A stretch of DNA of 37,786 nucleotides from Aquihabitans sp. Lineage in GTDB: Bacteria; Actinomycetota; Acidimicrobiia; Acidimicrobiales; Iamiaceae. Both the position numbers and the translations under genes were made by a program. Shown here in pieces: positions 36,034-37,786 of this stretch. The notes beneath the pieces were generated by a model. That model saw only the letters and a list, made by a program, of their open reading frames with translations, was not told the DNA's origin and made no database searches. The DNA lies in the NCBI GenBank assembly GCA_025353965.1, contig JANXNS010000146.1, forward strand, positions 1 through 37,786, given 5' to 3'. Every line of letters begins with the position of its first letter. Position 1 is the stretch's first letter.

Positions 36034-37484
36034 GCGCGGCAGCAGCAGGCTCCGCCGACACCGCCCTGCGGATCGCGGCGGCCGTTCGCGCTGGCGAGCG
36101 CTCGGCGGTCGATGTCCTAGAGGCTCACCTGGCCCGGATCGATGCGACAGAGGCCGATGTCCATGCGTTCAACCTGGTCACGGTCGACGCCGCTCGCGCC
36201 GCCGCGGCCGCGGTGGATCAGCGGGTGGCGGCGGGTGAGGATCCCGGCCCATTGGCGGGGGTGCCCATTGCGCTCAAGGACAACCTCTGCACCCGCGGCG
36301 TGGCCACGACTTGCTCGTCAAAGATTCTCGAGGGATGGATCCCGCCGTATGATGCCACCGTTGTTCAGCGGGTCTGGGCCGCGGGTGCGGTGCCGGTCGG
36401 TAAGACCAACCTGGACGAGTTCGCCATGGGCTCCAGCACGGAGAACTCCGCCTTCGGGGTTACCCGAAACCCGCGAAATCTGACCAAGGTATCGGGCGGC
36501 TCCTCCGGTGGGTCTGCCGCCGCGGTAGCGGCCGGGTTCAGTGCGATCTCGCTCGGGTCAGACACGGGTGGCTCGATCCGCCAGCCCGCCGCATTGTGCG
36601 GTGTCGTGGGCGTCAAACCCACGTACGGCATGGTCAGCCGCTATGGCCTCATCGCCTTTGCCTCATCGCTCGATCAGATCGGGCCGTTTGCCACCACGGT
36701 GGCCGATGCCGCGCTCCTGCTGGAGGCCATCGCCGGGCACGACCCTGCCGATGCAACGTCGATCCCGCAGCCGGCACCGAAGCTGGTCGAGCACTTGGAC
36801 GACGGCGTGGCCGGACTACGCGTGGGCATCGTCACCGAGCTCATGGGCGATGGGATCCACCCCGATGTCCTGGCCCGTGTGCGCGACGCGGCCGACGCGC
36901 TGGCCGCAGCAGGGGCAACGGTGGAGGAGGTCTCGGTTCCGGCCATTACCTACGGTCTGTCGGCGTATTACCTCATTGCCCCCGCCGAGGCATCGAGCAA
37001 CTTGGCCCGCTTCGACGGCGTCCGCTTTGGGCTCCGGGTAGATGCCGGCACCACCAACGAGATGATGGTTGCCTCGCGCACCGCGGGTTTCGGCGATGAG
37101 GTAAAGCGTCGGATCATGCTCGGCACCTACGCCTTGTCCGCCGGTTACTACGACGCGTTCTACGGCCAGGCCCAAAAAGTCCGGACGCTCATTTGCCGGG
37201 ACTTCGACGCGGCGTATGAATGCTTCGACGTGCTGTTGTCGCCCACGTCGCCCACCACCGCATTCGACATCGGCGCTATTGCGGATCCGCTCACCATGTA
37301 CCTCAACGACATCTGCACGATTCCCACCAACCTGGCTGGCCACCCGGCCATGTCGATCCCGTTCGGCACGGGATCAGACGGGCTGCCGGTGGGCGTGCAG
37401 GTCTTGGCCCCCGCCCTCGGCGAGGTCGCCATGTTCCGAGCCGCTGCTGCCCTAGAAGCTGCCGCCCCCACGAAGGAGGCCTGA
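36030..37484 (+). CDS. gatA: Asp/Glu-tRNA(Asn/Gln) amidotransferase subunit A
   Basis: 484 residues of the amidase-signature family. The catalytic triad is complete: Lys83 in [10 protein letters not shown], cis-Ser158 in [16 protein letters not shown] and nucleophile Ser182 in [16 protein letters not shown]. GatA hydrolyses glutamine (or asparagine) and channels ammonia to GatB. GTG 36030 overlaps the gatC stop by 4 nt, and the length is normal for the family. Confidence 0.97.
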   Translation: MSAAAAGSADTALRIAAAVRAGERSAVDVLEAHLARIDATEADVHAFNLVTVDAARAAAAAVDQRVAAGEDPGPLAGVPIALKDNLCTRGVATTCSSKILEGWIPPYDATVVQRVWAAGAVPVGKTNLDEFAMGSSTENSAFGVTRNPRNLTKVSGGSSGGSAAAVAAGFSAISLGSDTGGSIRQPAALCGVVGVKPTYGMVSRYGLIAFASSLDQIGPFATTVADAALLLEAIAGHDPADATSIPQPAPKLVEHLDDGVAGLRVGIVTELMGDGIHPDVLARVRDAADALAAAGATVEEVSVPAITYGLSAYYLIAPAEASSNLARFDGVRFGLRVDAGTTNEMMVASRTAGFGDEVKRRIMLGTYALSAGYYDAFYGQAQKVRTLICRDFDAAYECFDVLLSPTSPTTAFDIGAIADPLTMYLNDICTIPTNLAGHPAMSIPFGTGSDGLPVGVQVLAPALGEVAMFRAAAALEAAAPTKEA

Positions 37485-37486
37485 CC

Positions 37487-37786
37487 ATGGTCGATATCGA
37501 CTTCACCCGGATTCCCACTGACTCGCTCGGCAACCCCATTACCGTCCCTGATTCCGACGACATCACCGTCGTCGAGGCGGCGGATGGGTCCCGTTGGGAA
37601 CTGGTGTGTGGCCTTGAGGTTCATGCCGAACTGGCTACCGCGACGAAGATGTTCTCGGGCGCACCCAACCACTTTGGCGATGAGCCCAACACCAATGTTG
37701 ATCCCGTCACCCTCGGCTTGCCCGGGACGTTGCCAGTGGTCAACCAGAAAGCGGTCGAACTGGCCGTTCGTTTCGGTTGCGCGGTC
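37487..37786 (+). CDS. gatB: Asp/Glu-tRNA(Asn/Gln) amidotransferase subunit B (3' end outside window)
   Basis: The first 100 codons are present. After about 35 variable residues comes [61 protein letters not shown], the GatB/GatE N-terminal signature. It begins the kinase-like domain that phosphorylates the tRNA-bound Glu or Asp. ATG 37487 is 2 nt after the gatA stop and has AAGGAGG 7 nt upstream. The gene runs off the right end of the window. Confidence 0.96.
   Translation, partial: MVDIDFTRIPTDSLGNPITVPDSDDITVVEAADGSRWELVCGLEVHAELATATKMFSGAPNHFGDEPNTNVDPVTLGLPGTLPVVNQKAVELAVRFGCAV

Overview
The window is GC-rich bacterial chromosome, coding almost end to end: 33 genes, two of them cut by the window edges, and no intergenic gap above about 150 bp. 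The organism is most likely an actinobacterium (Actinomycetota), perhaps of class Acidimicrobiia. The phylum call rests on high GC, GTG starts, PknB-type PASTA kinase, trehalose synthase (TreS), DUF3417-type glucan phosphorylase, MeaB, SCP2 and many apparently leaderless mRNAs. It also rests on the gene order cysteine desulfurase - mnmA - MetE-like - ligA - gatC - gatA - gatB, known from Mycobacterium and relatives. The class call is inference.

Layout. 1-3.4 kb: 3' part of a Ppx/GppA phosphatase, a zinc-ribbon protein with a duplicated DUF2007-like domain, a protein with a C-terminal J-domain, and an alpha/beta hydrolase. 3.4-5.1 kb (minus): an MFS transporter with an odd soluble N-terminus and a 53-residue membrane protein. 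5.2-7.3 kb: NifU-like Fe-S protein, MeaB GTPase, enoyl-CoA hydratase. 7.3-15.8 kb: alpha-glucan phosphorylase (minus), nitroreductase, a 1111-residue ATPase with a C-terminal SARP/BTAD-type module, and trehalose synthase. 15.8-19.1 kb: rhomboid protease, SRPBCC protein, GalT, methyltransferase. 19.1-27.1 kb: cysteine desulfurase and MnmA (tRNA 2-thiouridine), a membrane protein, a MetE-like protein, a DUF4388 protein and LigA. 27.1-35.7 kb, between ligA and gatC: an anchored protein, a PASTA Ser/Thr kinase, a DHA2-type MFS exporter, SCP2 protein, a TetR regulator, an esterase and a GT-C-like membrane protein. 35.7 kb to the end: gatC, gatA and the start of gatB (Glu/Asp-tRNA amidotransferase).

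Regulation visible in the sequence. Thirteen genes have a TANNNT box exactly 6-8 nt before the start codon, the signature of leaderless transcripts; this also fixes several start codons. A perfect palindrome with core CTTGACCC-NN-GGGTCAAG lies in front of both the MFS exporter and the tetR gene 1.2 kb beyond the exporter, pointing to one regulator-exporter unit.

I see no tRNA, rRNA, CRISPR array, transposon, prophage or attachment site, and no clearly new multi-gene system. The items most worth a second look are the TetR/MFS operator pair, a LigA with a missing zinc-ligand cysteine and an insertion of about 70 residues, the ATPase-BTAD regulator with reversed domain order beside trehalose synthase, and the MFS protein with an apparent SRPBCC-like head.
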